From positions 1 to 45,748 of the forward strand of contig DAITAC010000022.1 in the NCBI GenBank assembly GCA_036824465.1: a DNA stretch of 45,748 bases, read 5' to 3'. The notes under the pieces were generated by a model. It saw only the letters and a program-made list of their open reading frames with translations. It was not told the origin of the DNA and made no database searches. Position numbers and translations under genes: made by a program. The stretch is from JAKOQB01 sp036824465. Its GTDB lineage: Bacteria > Pseudomonadota > Gammaproteobacteria > Burkholderiales > Burkholderiaceae_F. This document shows, in pieces, positions 8,876 to 16,677 of this stretch; the first letter of the stretch is position 1; every line of letters starts with the position of its first letter.

Positions 8876-10411
8876 TCAATGCGATGCAGCGTCCAAACGG
8901 ATCGCGGTGCTGACCAGCTGATGAACGCCGCCGACCATGTTCATCTTGAAGCCGTAGTACGGCAGCACCTTGCTGAACTGTGCCTTGCAGATGGCGCAGA
9001 TCGTGGCCATGAAGTTCACACCTTGCTGATCGGCCACCGCGCGCAGCGCCTCCATGCGCGGCAGCGCGCCCTTTATGCGCAGGTCGAGCAACTCGTCGGT
9101 CAGCAATCCACCGCCGCCGCCGCAGCAGAAGGTCTTCTCGTGCGTGGTGTCCGGCGTCATCTCCACGTACTTGTTGGCGACGGCACGGATGATTGCGCGC
9201 GGAATCTCGAACTGCCCGCCGGCGTGATCTCCCATGCGCGAGCCGCGCGCGACATTGCACGAGTCGTGGAAGGTGACGACGCGATGGTCGTTGGCTTCGC
9301 GGTCGAACTTGAGCGCGCCACGCTCGATCAGGTCCCAGGTGAACTCGCAGATGTGCATCGGCTGGCGGTAACGCAGGTCGAGCTGCTTCTGCAAGTGGAT
9401 GGCGAACGGGTCCTTGCCACCGGCGCCGATGCCGACCAGCGTGTTCCAGAAACTGTACGCGACGCGCCACGCGTGGCCGCATTCACCAACGACGATGCGC
9501 TTCACGCCGAGCTCGAGCGCCGCTTCACGGATGCGCAGCGCGATCGCGCGCAACTGATCGTAGTTGCCGATGAACAATCCGAAGTTGCCGGCCTCGGAGG
9601 CCTTCGACGACAGCGTCCAGCGGATGCCGGCGGCGTGGAACACTTTCGCGTAGCCGATCAGGCTGTCCACATGCGGCTCGGCGAAGAAATCCGCCGACGG
9701 CGTGACCAGCAATACCTCGGCGCCCGCCTCATCGAGCGGGAAGCGCACGTCGGCGCCGGTTTCTTCCTTGGTGTCCTCTTCCAGTCCGGTCAGCGTGTTG
9801 GCGAGCGCCGGGCCCGGCAGGCCCAGGTTGTTGCCGATCTTGTGGACTTTGCCGATGACCTCGTTGCTGTATTTCTGCCCGTAGCCGACGTGGTCGAGGA
9901 TGTCCTTCGCCGCCATCGTCACTTCGGCGGTATCGATTCCGTACGGACAGAACACCGAGCAGCGCCGGCATTCCGAGCACTGGTTGAAGTACGTGTACCA
10001 CTCGTCGAGCACGTCCTTGGTCAGGTCGCGCGCGCCGACGAGCTTCGGAACGAGCTTGCCCGGCAGCGTGAAGTAACGCCGGTACACGCTCCTCATCAGG
10101 TCCTGGCGCGCGACCGGCATGTTCTTCGGATCCTGTGTGCCGATGAAGTAATGGCACTTGTCCGCGCACGCTCCGCAGTGCACGCACGAATCCATGAACA
10201 CCTTCAGCGACCGGTACTTGCCGAGCAGCGTGCCCATGTGGGCGATTGCGCGCTGCTCCCAGCCAGCGGTCAGTTCACCCGGAAACCCGATCGCCTGCTG
10301 GATCTTGTCATTGGCCACATAGGGCCGCGACTTCTCCATCGCCCCCGGCAGAAGCGCCGGCGGCGTCGGGAACTCGCGCAGTGCGGGAGCAGTAACGTCG
10401 GCCATCGTCAT
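8876..10411 (-). CDS. dsrK: DsrK, HdrD-like iron-sulfur catalytic subunit of DsrMKJOP
   Basis: The 511-residue cytoplasmic protein carries two [4Fe-4S] motifs, CVHCGACADKCHYF and CSECRRCSVFCPYG. They are followed by CCG-type domains with FHDSCN and FCCGGGGGLL and a final CAICKAQF. This is the heterodisulfide-reductase-like site thought to act on the DsrC trisulfide or disulfide. The ATG at 10411 overlaps the dsrM stop (ATGA), and a second in-frame ATG lies two codons on. The stop is 17 bp before dsrL. Cysteine clusters and position make the assignment secure. Confidence 0.94.
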   Translation of the reverse strand: MTMADVTAPALREFPTPPALLPGAMEKSRPYVANDKIQQAIGFPGELTAGWEQRAIAHMGTLLGKYRSLKVFMDSCVHCGACADKCHYFIGTQDPKNMPVARQDLMRSVYRRYFTLPGKLVPKLVGARDLTKDVLDEWYTYFNQCSECRRCSVFCPYGIDTAEVTMAAKDILDHVGYGQKYSNEVIGKVHKIGNNLGLPGPALANTLTGLEEDTKEETGADVRFPLDEAGAEVLLVTPSADFFAEPHVDSLIGYAKVFHAAGIRWTLSSKASEAGNFGLFIGNYDQLRAIALRIREAALELGVKRIVVGECGHAWRVAYSFWNTLVGIGAGGKDPFAIHLQKQLDLRYRQPMHICEFTWDLIERGALKFDREANDHRVVTFHDSCNVARGSRMGDHAGGQFEIPRAIIRAVANKYVEMTPDTTHEKTFCCGGGGGLLTDELLDLRIKGALPRMEALRAVADQQGVNFMATICAICKAQFSKVLPYYGFKMNMVGGVHQLVSTAIRLDAASH

Positions 10412-11142
10412 CGGCTCCGCTCAAGATCGGCCGCCCACGGCGCCAGATGGCGCGCCTCGCGCGGATCGTCGACCATGTTGCGCGATGGCGAGAAAAACAA
10501 GCCGGGCGCATGCAGCAGCTTGGAGAACGGGAACACGAGCATCAGCGCTAGCACCAGCAGCAGATGGACGTACAGCACACCGTCGGACGGCAGCGGCTGC
10601 CAGTCGAACACCAGCAGGCCGAGAAAGAACGCCTTCACGCCAACCACATCGGTGTGAAACAAATACTTCATCGCCAAACCCGAGGCGGCGATCGCGAGCA
10701 GCAGCACCAGCATCAGGAAGTCCGACGCGGTCGAGATGTACCTGATGCGGTCGACCAACACGCGCCGCGCCAATAGTCCGGCCAGACCGGCCAGCATGCC
10801 GAGACCGCCGGCGATGCCGAGCGGCTGCAACAGGGCGACCCAGCTCCATACCGGCTCGGTGAAATAGCGCAGATGGCGCACCAGCACGAGCGCCAGGCCA
10901 GCATGAAATACCCAGCCAAACAGCCACGTCCACAGGCTGCCCTTGAACAGGCTTTCGAACAACACCACCTCGCGCGCCATGCGCAGCACCACGCCGCCGC
11001 GGGTAATCGGCGCCGGCGTGGTCGGGATTTTCAGCGGCGCCGGCGTGCGCGCGTAGTCGACGACCCGCGCGATCAGGCCGCCAAACAGCACCACGGCCGC
11101 GGCGTAAAAAAGCAGCGCGAAGAGAGTCGTCGCCGCCAACAC
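10408..11142 (-). CDS. dsrM: DsrM, cytochrome b membrane subunit of DsrMKJOP
   Basis: A 244-residue membrane protein with about five or six hydrophobic segments of the NarI/cytochrome b type; histidines in the helices (VFHAGLALVLVRH, LYVHLLLVLAL) fit b-heme ligation. It passes electrons between DsrK and the quinone pool. The early sequence VVDYARTPAPLKIPTTPAP matches the DsrM loop after the first helix. There is no ATG. I chose GTG at 11142, which begins just before the first membrane helix 58 bp after dsrC; a TTG two codons upstream (11148) is an alternative. A longer frame reaching into dsrC is not credible. Confidence 0.88.
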   Translation of the reverse strand: MLAATTLFALLFYAAAVVLFGGLIARVVDYARTPAPLKIPTTPAPITRGGVVLRMAREVVLFESLFKGSLWTWLFGWVFHAGLALVLVRHLRYFTEPVWSWVALLQPLGIAGGLGMLAGLAGLLARRVLVDRIRYISTASDFLMLVLLLAIAASGLAMKYLFHTDVVGVKAFFLGLLVFDWQPLPSDGVLYVHLLLVLALMLVFPFSKLLHAPGLFFSPSRNMVDDPREARHLAPWAADLERSR

Positions 11143-11200
11143 AATCAATCCCGCTCGTGCTGCGGGGCGACGCGCAGCGTCGACCCCACTCTGCGAATCG

Positions 11201-11536
11201 TCAAACGCAGCCGGTCGGCTTGGGCAGGCCGGCGATCTTGCACGCCTGTTTGGCCGGCCCATAAGGAAACAGCTCGTACAGGTACTGGCTGTTGCCCTTG
11301 TCCGGTCCGAGCGTCTTGCCGATCGCCTTGGTCAGTACGCGCACGGCCGGCGCGACCTGATATTCCTCGTAATACTTGCGCAGGAAATTGACCACCTCCC
11401 AGTGGTTCTCGGACATGTCAATGTTCTCGCCCTTGGCGATTGCATTGGCGATGTCTTCGTTCCAGTCGCCCAGGTTAACGAGATAACCTTCCTCGTCGGT
11501 TTCGAAACTCTTGCCGTTGACATCAATGGTCGGCAT
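11201..11536 (-). CDS. dsrC: DsrC, sulfur-carrier protein with both C-terminal cysteines
   Basis: The 111-residue protein ends KQACKIAGLPKPTGCV. It has both conserved cysteines of true DsrC: Cys99 and the penultimate Cys110, ten residues apart. In the oxidative pathway DsrC receives persulfide from DsrEFH, is presented to DsrAB, and its trisulfide or disulfide is handled by DsrMK. The N-terminal MPTIDVNGKSFETDEEGYL is typical of the family. The ATG follows a GGAGAC element. A second DsrC-family gene at 16951 lacks both cysteines, so this copy is the catalytic carrier. Confidence 0.96.
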   Translation of the reverse strand: MPTIDVNGKSFETDEEGYLVNLGDWNEDIANAIAKGENIDMSENHWEVVNFLRKYYEEYQVAPAVRVLTKAIGKTLGPDKGNSQYLYELFPYGPAKQACKIAGLPKPTGCV

Positions 11537-11573
11537 GCCGGTCTCCTTCCAGTTTCAAGAAATGCCTGACTTC

Positions 11574-11870
11574 CTAGAACCACGATTGATTGTTGTGGTG
11601 CTCGAGCACGAGATCCACGAATCCCTCATAGTCAACTGTGCTGACGCCTTCGATCAGGCGATCCGCCACACCGCGCGCCTGCAGGTCTGGCATCAGCGCA
11701 TACACCTTCAGCTTCGCCATCGCCTCGCGAACGCGACCCTCCCCACCGTTGCCGCGGGTCGCCGCGTAAACGGCGTCTTCAATCAGCAGCAGCGCCCCTG
11801 ACTTGGCCAGCCGCAAAACGCTGTCCAGGGTCGGCCTTTCCAACGGTGAACTATTCACGATGTGCAGCAT
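11574..11870 (-). CDS. dsrH: DsrH (TusB-like) subunit of the DsrEFH sulfurtransferase
   Basis: The 98-residue protein has the DsrH/TusB pattern: MLHIVNSSPLER at the start, KLKVYALMPDLQARG in the middle and VDYEGFVDL near the end. DsrH forms a hexamer with DsrE and DsrF. The cysteine usually found near residue 20 in Allochromatium DsrH is replaced here: the stretch reads TLDSVLRL, with Val18 at the equivalent place, and the protein has no cysteine at all. The DsrE cysteine is kept, so sulfur transfer could still run through DsrE. It lies 11 bp after dsrF. Confidence 0.92.
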   Translation of the reverse strand: MLHIVNSSPLERPTLDSVLRLAKSGALLLIEDAVYAATRGNGGEGRVREAMAKLKVYALMPDLQARGVADRLIEGVSTVDYEGFVDLVLEHHNNQSWF

Positions 11871-11881
11871 CGATTGCGCCC

Positions 11882-12244
11882 TCAGAAGCTCAGCACCACG
11901 TCCTGCTGTTCCATCAGGTCCGCGAGCGTTGTCGAATCGACGACCTTCACATCGGTGATCAGGTCCTCCGCCACCAGACCACGCGCAGCGAGCGACTCGG
12001 ACTCGACGTACAGTTTGTCGATGTCGTAGTCTTCCAGCGCGCGATACGTCGGCGAAAAGTTCTTGGTGGCGATCGCCTTCGTCTGCATGCCCTTCTTCAG
12101 CTGGTAGACACCGTCGTCGATGAAGACCACTGAGACATCCTGCTCGAACGCCGCCGCAATCAGCACGACCTCCAGGCTCTCCAGTGCATAGATGGAGCCA
12201 TGCGGCGCCTTGCGGTTCACGAGCATGAACTTCTTGACCGTCAT
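11882..12244 (-). CDS. dsrF: DsrF (TusC-like) subunit of the DsrEFH sulfurtransferase
   Basis: The 120-residue protein of the DsrE/F-like fold begins MTVKKFMLVNRKAPHGSIY and has VVFIDDGVYQLKKG, typical of DsrF/TusC. It has no cysteine, consistent with a structural role in the DsrE2F2H2 hexamer. The ATG is 3 bp after the dsrE stop, implying coupled translation and matched stoichiometry. The length agrees with the family. Confidence 0.93.
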   Translation of the reverse strand: MTVKKFMLVNRKAPHGSIYALESLEVVLIAAAFEQDVSVVFIDDGVYQLKKGMQTKAIATKNFSPTYRALEDYDIDKLYVESESLAARGLVAEDLITDVKVVDSTTLADLMEQQDVVLSF

Positions 12245-12247
12245 CGA

Positions 12248-12607
12248 TCAGTCTCCAAAGACGACCACACGGTCCGCCTTGATGCCGGAGTCGATCAGTT
12301 GCCCAAGCCCGGAGATGCGAAACCCGGGCGCGAGCGTCTCGGCAACCAGTCCGCGGCGCAGGCCGGCAGCCACGCAGACGACGAGATCGACCTTGTGCTC
12401 CTGGGCGAGCTTGGTCCAGCGCGAAACGATGTGGCGGTCATCCTGGGGAGGCTCGGTGAAGCGCGAGGCGTTGTTCACGCCATCGTGATAAAAGAACACG
12501 CGCTGCAGCTCGTGGCCCCGGGCGAGCACCGCCATGCAGAACAAGTATGCCGAGTCGCTCGCCTGATGCTGGTACGGCCCTTCGTTGACCAGAACTGCGA
12601 TCTTCAC
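12248..12607 (-). CDS. dsrE: DsrE (TusD-like) persulfide-carrying subunit of DsrEFH
   Basis: The 119-residue protein starts MKIAVLVNEGPYQHQ. The motif DLVVCVAAGLRRG places its cysteine at residue 78, the same number as the essential Cys78 of Allochromatium DsrE that accepts sulfur from TusA/rhodanese and passes it to DsrC. The presence of dsrEFH is one of the markers of oxidative rather than reductive Dsr pathways. The gene starts 19 bp after the dsrB stop. Confidence 0.95.
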   Translation of the reverse strand: MKIAVLVNEGPYQHQASDSAYLFCMAVLARGHELQRVFFYHDGVNNASRFTEPPQDDRHIVSRWTKLAQEHKVDLVVCVAAGLRRGLVAETLAPGFRISGLGQLIDSGIKADRVVVFGD

Positions 12608-12626
12608 ATTCAGCCTCGCGCGCGGA

Positions 12627-13742
12627 TCAGAAGCGGATGTGCGTCGACGCGTTCAGGTTCGCGCGCGCGCCGCGCCAGTCGTCGATGAGGTATTTGGTGA
12701 AGGTCAGTCCCGTTTTCTCGAAGAAGCGCGGCCAGCCGATGCGCTCGATCCAGTCGGCCATGCGCTCCCATGAGCGCGCGTCTTCCTTGTAGACGCGCAG
12801 GATGCGCTTGACCACCTCGCTCACTTCCGGCCAGCGCGGTGGGTTGTTGGGCAATCCGGACGCGACCATCTTCATGAAGGTCGGCTTGCCGCGCGCGTTG
12901 GAGTTCTTTCCGCCGACCCAGATCGCGAGCTTGGTGTGTTCCGGGTCGTTGATCTGCATCGGCGGGCACGGCGGGTAACAGGCGCCGCAGCACATGCACT
13001 TCTTCTCATCGATCTCGAGCGACGGCTTGCCATTGACCATCGCGGGTCGGATCGCCGCCACTGGGCAACGCGCAACCACTGCCGGCCGCTCGCACACGTT
13101 GGCCACCAGGTCGTGGTTGATCTTCGGTGGCTTGGTGTGCTGCACGATGATCGCGATGTCGGCCTGCCCGCCGCAGTTGATCTCGCAGCACGAGGTCGAC
13201 AGATGCACGCGGTTCGGCATCTCCTCGCGCTTGAATTCGACGATCAGGTCGTCCATCAGCGCCTTGACCGCGCCGGAGGCGTCGGTACCGGGGATGTCGC
13301 AATGCAGCCAGCCCTGCGTGTGCGCGATCATCGAAATCGAGTTGCCGGTGCCGCCCACCGGGAACCCCGCGGATTCGAGCGCGTTGATCAGCGGCCCGAC
13401 CTTCTCCCACTTCGAAACGCCGATTTCGACATTGCTGCGGATCGTGAAGCGGACCTGGCCCTCGCCGAACTTGTCGATGATGTCGCACAGCGTGCGGATG
13501 GTCCAGACGTCCATCTGCCGCTGCGTGCCGGCCTTGACCGTCCATAACTCGTCTCCGGACTTGGCCACATGGTGCAGCACGCCGGGACGCGGCCGGTCGT
13601 GGTACTTCCACTGGCCGTAGTTCTTCTTCATCAGCGGATGCAGGAACGGCGTGTTGTCCGGCACGCCGGTTTCATTCGCGCGCCGGGGCGTCTTCGGTGG
13701 AGCCGGTTTTGCCGGCGTGACAGGAGCTTCGACTTGCGCCAT
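12627..13742 (-). CDS. dsrB: DsrB, reverse-type dissimilatory sulfite reductase beta subunit
   Basis: The 371-residue protein has the sirohaem/[4Fe-4S] ligands in WLHCDIPG and STSCCEINCGG, and a ferredoxin insert with CMCCGACYPPCPP plus VARCPVAAI. With DsrA it forms the cytoplasmic A2B2 enzyme that oxidises DsrC-bound sulfur to sulfite. The first ~30 residues are proline- and alanine-rich (VEAPVTPAKPAPPKTPRR) and look like a lineage-specific extension before the conserved PFLHPLMKKNYGQWKYH. It begins 12 bp after the dsrA stop. Confidence 0.96.
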   Translation of the reverse strand: MAQVEAPVTPAKPAPPKTPRRANETGVPDNTPFLHPLMKKNYGQWKYHDRPRPGVLHHVAKSGDELWTVKAGTQRQMDVWTIRTLCDIIDKFGEGQVRFTIRSNVEIGVSKWEKVGPLINALESAGFPVGGTGNSISMIAHTQGWLHCDIPGTDASGAVKALMDDLIVEFKREEMPNRVHLSTSCCEINCGGQADIAIIVQHTKPPKINHDLVANVCERPAVVARCPVAAIRPAMVNGKPSLEIDEKKCMCCGACYPPCPPMQINDPEHTKLAIWVGGKNSNARGKPTFMKMVASGLPNNPPRWPEVSEVVKRILRVYKEDARSWERMADWIERIGWPRFFEKTGLTFTKYLIDDWRGARANLNASTHIRF

Positions 13743-13754
13743 GGTCCGTCCTTC

Positions 13755-15050
13755 TCAAGCTACTTTTTTGCGCGCCTGCATCTTGGCGACTTCGTCGTCC
13801 CAGCCGTCCGTGCGCACGTAGGGATTGGTGCGTGGTGCGGCCACCATGTTGGAATCGATCTCGAGCCCGATGCCCTCAAGGAAGCTCACCAGCCCGATGC
13901 GCTCGATGGTTTCGCCGATGCGCTCGTGTTCAAGCGCGTTTTCAGCGAAGAAGTCGACGATTCGCTTGCCCAGATCGACCAGCGCCTCGCGATCCTCGTC
14001 GGTTTTGAGCTTCATGAACGGCACGATCACGGTACCCATCAGGTCGCCGATCTTCAGCGTTCGCTTGCCGCCGCACAGGATCGTGGCACCGGTGTCTTCG
14101 CCATGGGCGAGCGCGCCGGTCATCACGTTGATGCAATGCATGCAGCGCACGCAGTCCTGGTTGTCGATTTCCAGCGCCTGCGTGTCGTTGACGGCGACGC
14201 TGGAGATCTTTGCGTCGCGCCGCACGTCCTTGATCTCCTTGATCTGGATCGCCTTGGTCGGGCAGCGCGCGACGACGTCGTTGACCAGCTCGTTCATGCC
14301 ATGCTTGGCGAACCACTTCTTCGCCAGCGCTTCGTCGGTGCGGATGTTGTCGCGCCAGGTTCCAATCACGGCAAGGTCCGCCCGCTGCACCGAATTCATG
14401 CAGTCATTCGGGCAACCGGAGAACTTGAACTTGAATTTGTATGGAAGCGCGGGGCGGTGGATGTCGTCAAGGAAGCTGTTCAGCACGGTGCGATGCGCTT
14501 TCGCCTCATCAAAACAAGACTGCTCGCAGCGCGCTGCGCCGATGCACGACATCGATGTGCGCACGGCGGGGCCGGCGCCGCCGAGGTCGAAACCGGCTTC
14601 GTTGATGGCGTCGAAGGCGTCCTGCACTTTGTCCGACTTCACCCCCTGGAACATGATGTCGCCGCTTTGCCCATGGAAGGCGATCAGTCCGGAGCCGTGT
14701 TCCTCCCAGATGTCGCACAGCTTGCGCAGGATCGCGGTCGAGTAGTGCATGCCGGGCGGCGGCATCACGCGCAGCGTGTGGAACTCGGCCGCGTCGGGAA
14801 ACTTCGGCTTGCCGTTTTCGTCCTTCAACTCGGTGAAGCGTGGGATCACCCCGCCGCCATAACCGAACACGCTGACGGTGCCGCCCTTCCAGTAGCCCTT
14901 GCGCGTCTCATACGAGGTCTCGAGCTGGCCGAGCAGGTCGACCATGTAGTCCTTGTCCTTGGCGAGGCGCTTCAAGCCGGTCACGAAACTGGGCCACGGA
15001 CCGCTCTCAAGCTCGTCCAGCATCGGTGTTTCGTGCATTGGCTTGGCCAT
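13755..15050 (-). CDS. dsrA: DsrA, reverse-type dissimilatory sulfite reductase alpha subunit
   Basis: The 431-residue protein is first in the operon. Sirohaem/[4Fe-4S] ligands are visible as SCIGAARCEQSC and FSGCPNDCMNS, and the ferredoxin domain as VARCPTKAI and CVRCMHCINVM. The ATG at 15050 follows a strong AGGAGG and gives MAKPMHETPMLDELE; an earlier start at 15119 would lie beyond that ribosome binding site. Together with dsrEFH and dsrL in the same unit it is read as the oxidative enzyme. Phylogeny of DsrAB would place the lineage. Confidence 0.97.
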   Translation of the reverse strand: MAKPMHETPMLDELESGPWPSFVTGLKRLAKDKDYMVDLLGQLETSYETRKGYWKGGTVSVFGYGGGVIPRFTELKDENGKPKFPDAAEFHTLRVMPPPGMHYSTAILRKLCDIWEEHGSGLIAFHGQSGDIMFQGVKSDKVQDAFDAINEAGFDLGGAGPAVRTSMSCIGAARCEQSCFDEAKAHRTVLNSFLDDIHRPALPYKFKFKFSGCPNDCMNSVQRADLAVIGTWRDNIRTDEALAKKWFAKHGMNELVNDVVARCPTKAIQIKEIKDVRRDAKISSVAVNDTQALEIDNQDCVRCMHCINVMTGALAHGEDTGATILCGGKRTLKIGDLMGTVIVPFMKLKTDEDREALVDLGKRIVDFFAENALEHERIGETIERIGLVSFLEGIGLEIDSNMVAAPRTNPYVRTDGWDDEVAKMQARKKVA

Positions 15051-15337
15051 GTTTCCTCCTGGAGAAGATGTCCGCGGTCGCACCATCGACGCGCGCCGCA
15101 TGGGTTCGCGCGCCGCCACGCCGCCACGAACGGGGCATCGCTTGCCGAGGGAATCCTACGGTTCGGGCAGTGGCTGAACCATCACCCTCGATGATTACGC
15201 AAATAACCCGAATGGGAGGGGTGCGCCGCCAACCGGGGTAATGGCGTCGTGAACAGCAGCAGAATATGAAAGCATTGAGTCGAGCGCACCTCCAGGAGGC
15301 TAGTCCGTCGGCATGCGCGACATAGGAGCGAAACAGT
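15051..15337. promoter_or_regulatory. Divergent intergenic region between dsrA and the accessory sulfur block
   Basis: This 287-bp gap is the only place from which both the minus-strand dsr operon and the plus-strand accessory genes can be transcribed, so promoters for both are expected here. I see AGGAGG for dsrA just inside it, AGGAG at 15324-15328 for the 79-residue gene, a short inverted repeat GGTTC/GAACC near 15160-15180, and CCTCC-A-GGAGG near 15288-15298. Neither repeat is strong enough to name an operator. No clear -35/-10 pair could be assigned. Confidence 0.5.
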
Positions 15338-15577
15338 ATGGAAGAGAAGCTGCGTGTGACCGAGCTCACAAAGCTGCGGGCGCCGCTGGGAGGGCAGGAG
15401 ATCGAACTGCAGCAGATCGACTACCTGGTCGGCGGCATCAGCCTGCTGCGAATCCGCATTCGCGAAGGACGCCGCTTCACGGTATTCGACATCGACAGCG
15501 CCACGGCCGGTCAGTGGGCGGACGCGATGCTGAGCTGGAGCCGCGCGCAGAGCCCGCAGGCGGATGCCTCATCGTGA
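15338..15577 (+). CDS. Small conserved-looking protein, 79 residues, in the sulfur accessory block
   Basis: ATG at 15338 follows AGGAG with 9 bp spacing. The product (MEEKLRVTELTKLRAPLGGQ start) has no cysteine, signal or membrane segment. Its centre, LVGGISLLRIRIREGRRFTVFDID, is predicted to be beta-rich, followed by a short amphipathic helix ending WADAMLSWSRA. The last codons overlap the next gene by 4 bp (GTGA), so the two are probably translated together. I do not recognise the family. Being first in the unit divergent from dsrA and coupled to the Cas6-like gene suggests a partner role, which is inference. Confidence 0.75.
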   Translation: MEEKLRVTELTKLRAPLGGQEIELQQIDYLVGGISLLRIRIREGRRFTVFDIDSATAGQWADAMLSWSRAQSPQADASS

Positions 15578-16170
15578 CCGGATCGCTCGACTTCGCGTTC
15601 GCGGTCGCGGGCGACATGATCGATCGGGACTATGCGTACGCGTTGTCCCGCGCACTCGCCACCGCACTGCCATGGCTGGCCGATGAACCGCTGGCCGCTG
15701 TGCACCCGATTCGCGGGCTGACGGCATCAGACGGCCGCCTCCTTGTTGGCGGACGCACACGTCTGGTGCTGCGGCTGCCCGCCGCGCGCACCGACGCATG
15801 CGCCGGCCTCCAGGGCAAGCGGCTCGAGCTGCCCGCACCGTTGCACATTGGCCGCTGTACGCGCCGCGAACTGCTGCCGTACCCGGTACTGCATTCTCGC
15901 CTTGTAGTCACCGGCGCCGAGGACGAGGCTCGCTTTGTCGAAGACATTGAGCGTGCCACCGTGCAGATGCAGATCAAAGGCGAGTTGATCGTCGGTCGGC
16001 GCGGAGAAATCCGTGTTGGAGCGGAGCAATGCACGGGCTTCAGCCTGATGCTGCACGGCCTGTCGCCCGATGATTCGCTCCGCGCGCAGCAGCAGGGGCT
16101 TGGGCTGCATCGCTTGCTCGGCTGTGGCGTGTTTGTGCCACACAAGTCGATCGCGGCAGTAGGCAGTTGA
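15574..16170 (+). CDS. Cas6-like protein (RAMP fold, Cmx6-type C-terminus) without a CRISPR locus
   Basis: The 198-residue protein starts at GTG 15574, overlapping the previous stop by 4 bp. Its C-terminus reads GLGLHRLLGCGVFVPHKS: the pattern GhG-x5-GhG at residues 175-185 is the glycine-rich loop of Cas6 endoribonucleases, and the FVPHK that follows resembles the Cas6/Cmx6 group. The preceding region (VQMQIKGELIVGRRG, ~130-144) fits a ferredoxin-like beta strand pattern. Cas6 processes CRISPR RNA by binding a repeat hairpin. Here no repeats, other cas genes or spacers are visible; the neighbours are TusA, a DsrC-family protein and dsrA. The family call rests on motif and recall, and cleavage activity is unproven: a single conserved catalytic histidine cannot be assigned with confidence (His179 and His190 are candidates). 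RNA binding is the likeliest retained property. Confidence 0.68.
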   Translation: MTGSLDFAFAVAGDMIDRDYAYALSRALATALPWLADEPLAAVHPIRGLTASDGRLLVGGRTRLVLRLPAARTDACAGLQGKRLELPAPLHIGRCTRRELLPYPVLHSRLVVTGAEDEARFVEDIERATVQMQIKGELIVGRRGEIRVGAEQCTGFSLMLHGLSPDDSLRAQQQGLGLHRLLGCGVFVPHKSIAAVGS

Positions 16171-16197
16171 GTGTTTTTTGACGCAACGAGGTGAATC

Positions 16198-16677
16198 GTG
16201 AATGAAGCTTCGATCGTCCGGCTCGACATGACAGGCCAGTCGTGCCCACTTCCGTTGCTCGGCGCGAAAAAGATCCTGGACGATCTGCCCGACGGTCAGC
16301 AGATGGTGCTGATCTCGGATTGCCCCGGCACCGGCGACGATCTGCGCGTATGGGCGGATCAGACCGGCCATCAGTTACTCAATATCGAGCACCTTGATGG
16401 CAAGCGGGTCGCCTACACCATCCGACGCGGCCGCGCGGCGGCACGAACGACCGGCAATGTCGTGCTCGACCTGCGCGGTGTTGCCTGTCCGGGACCGATC
16501 ATCGAAGCCCATCGACTGCTCAAGGGGATGCAGACAGGCGAAGTACTGGTGCTGATTTCCAACTGTCCCGGCACGCCCGACGATATCGCCGCGTGGACCA
16601 GCAGCGGCAACGTGCGGCTGATCGACCGGTACCAGTCGGCGCCGGGCGAGTTCGAGTTCTACTTGCGCAAGGAGTAG
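16198..16677 (+). CDS. Tandem TusA-TusA fusion sulfur-carrier protein
   Basis: The 159-residue protein contains two complete TusA/SirA domains. Domain 1 has GQSCPLPLLGAKK (Cys16) and SDCPGTGDDL; domain 2 has GVACPGPIIEAHR (Cys97) and SNCPGTPDDI. Each CPxP cysteine is the persulfide-carrying residue of TusA, which hands sulfur to DsrE/TusD in Dsr oxidisers and to TusBCD in tRNA thiolation. An ordinary TusA is about 75-80 residues, so this is a true duplication-fusion. The start is GTG at 16198 with GAGGTG close upstream. Its stop codon shares its last base with the left inverted repeat of the element that follows. No separate single-domain tusA is seen in the window. Confidence 0.9.
   Translation: MNEASIVRLDMTGQSCPLPLLGAKKILDDLPDGQQMVLISDCPGTGDDLRVWADQTGHQLLNIEHLDGKRVAYTIRRGRAAARTTGNVVLDLRGVACPGPIIEAHRLLKGMQTGEVLVLISNCPGTPDDIAAWTSSGNVRLIDRYQSAPGEFEFYLRKE

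Noticed and set aside
6540..8921. Very long open frame on the plus strand opposite dsrL, 793 codons
   Set aside because: It is antisense to dsrL, rich in Arg, Ala and His as expected from GC-rich shadow frames, and has no domain motif; dsrL on the other strand has clear FAD, NAD and Fe-S motifs.
8849..10657. Long plus-strand frame opposite dsrK, 602 codons
   Set aside because: Shadow of dsrK, whose cysteine motifs and overlap with dsrM leave no doubt.
13569..15194. Long plus-strand frame opposite dsrA, 541 codons
   Set aside because: Antisense to dsrA, no ribosome binding site and no family motif.
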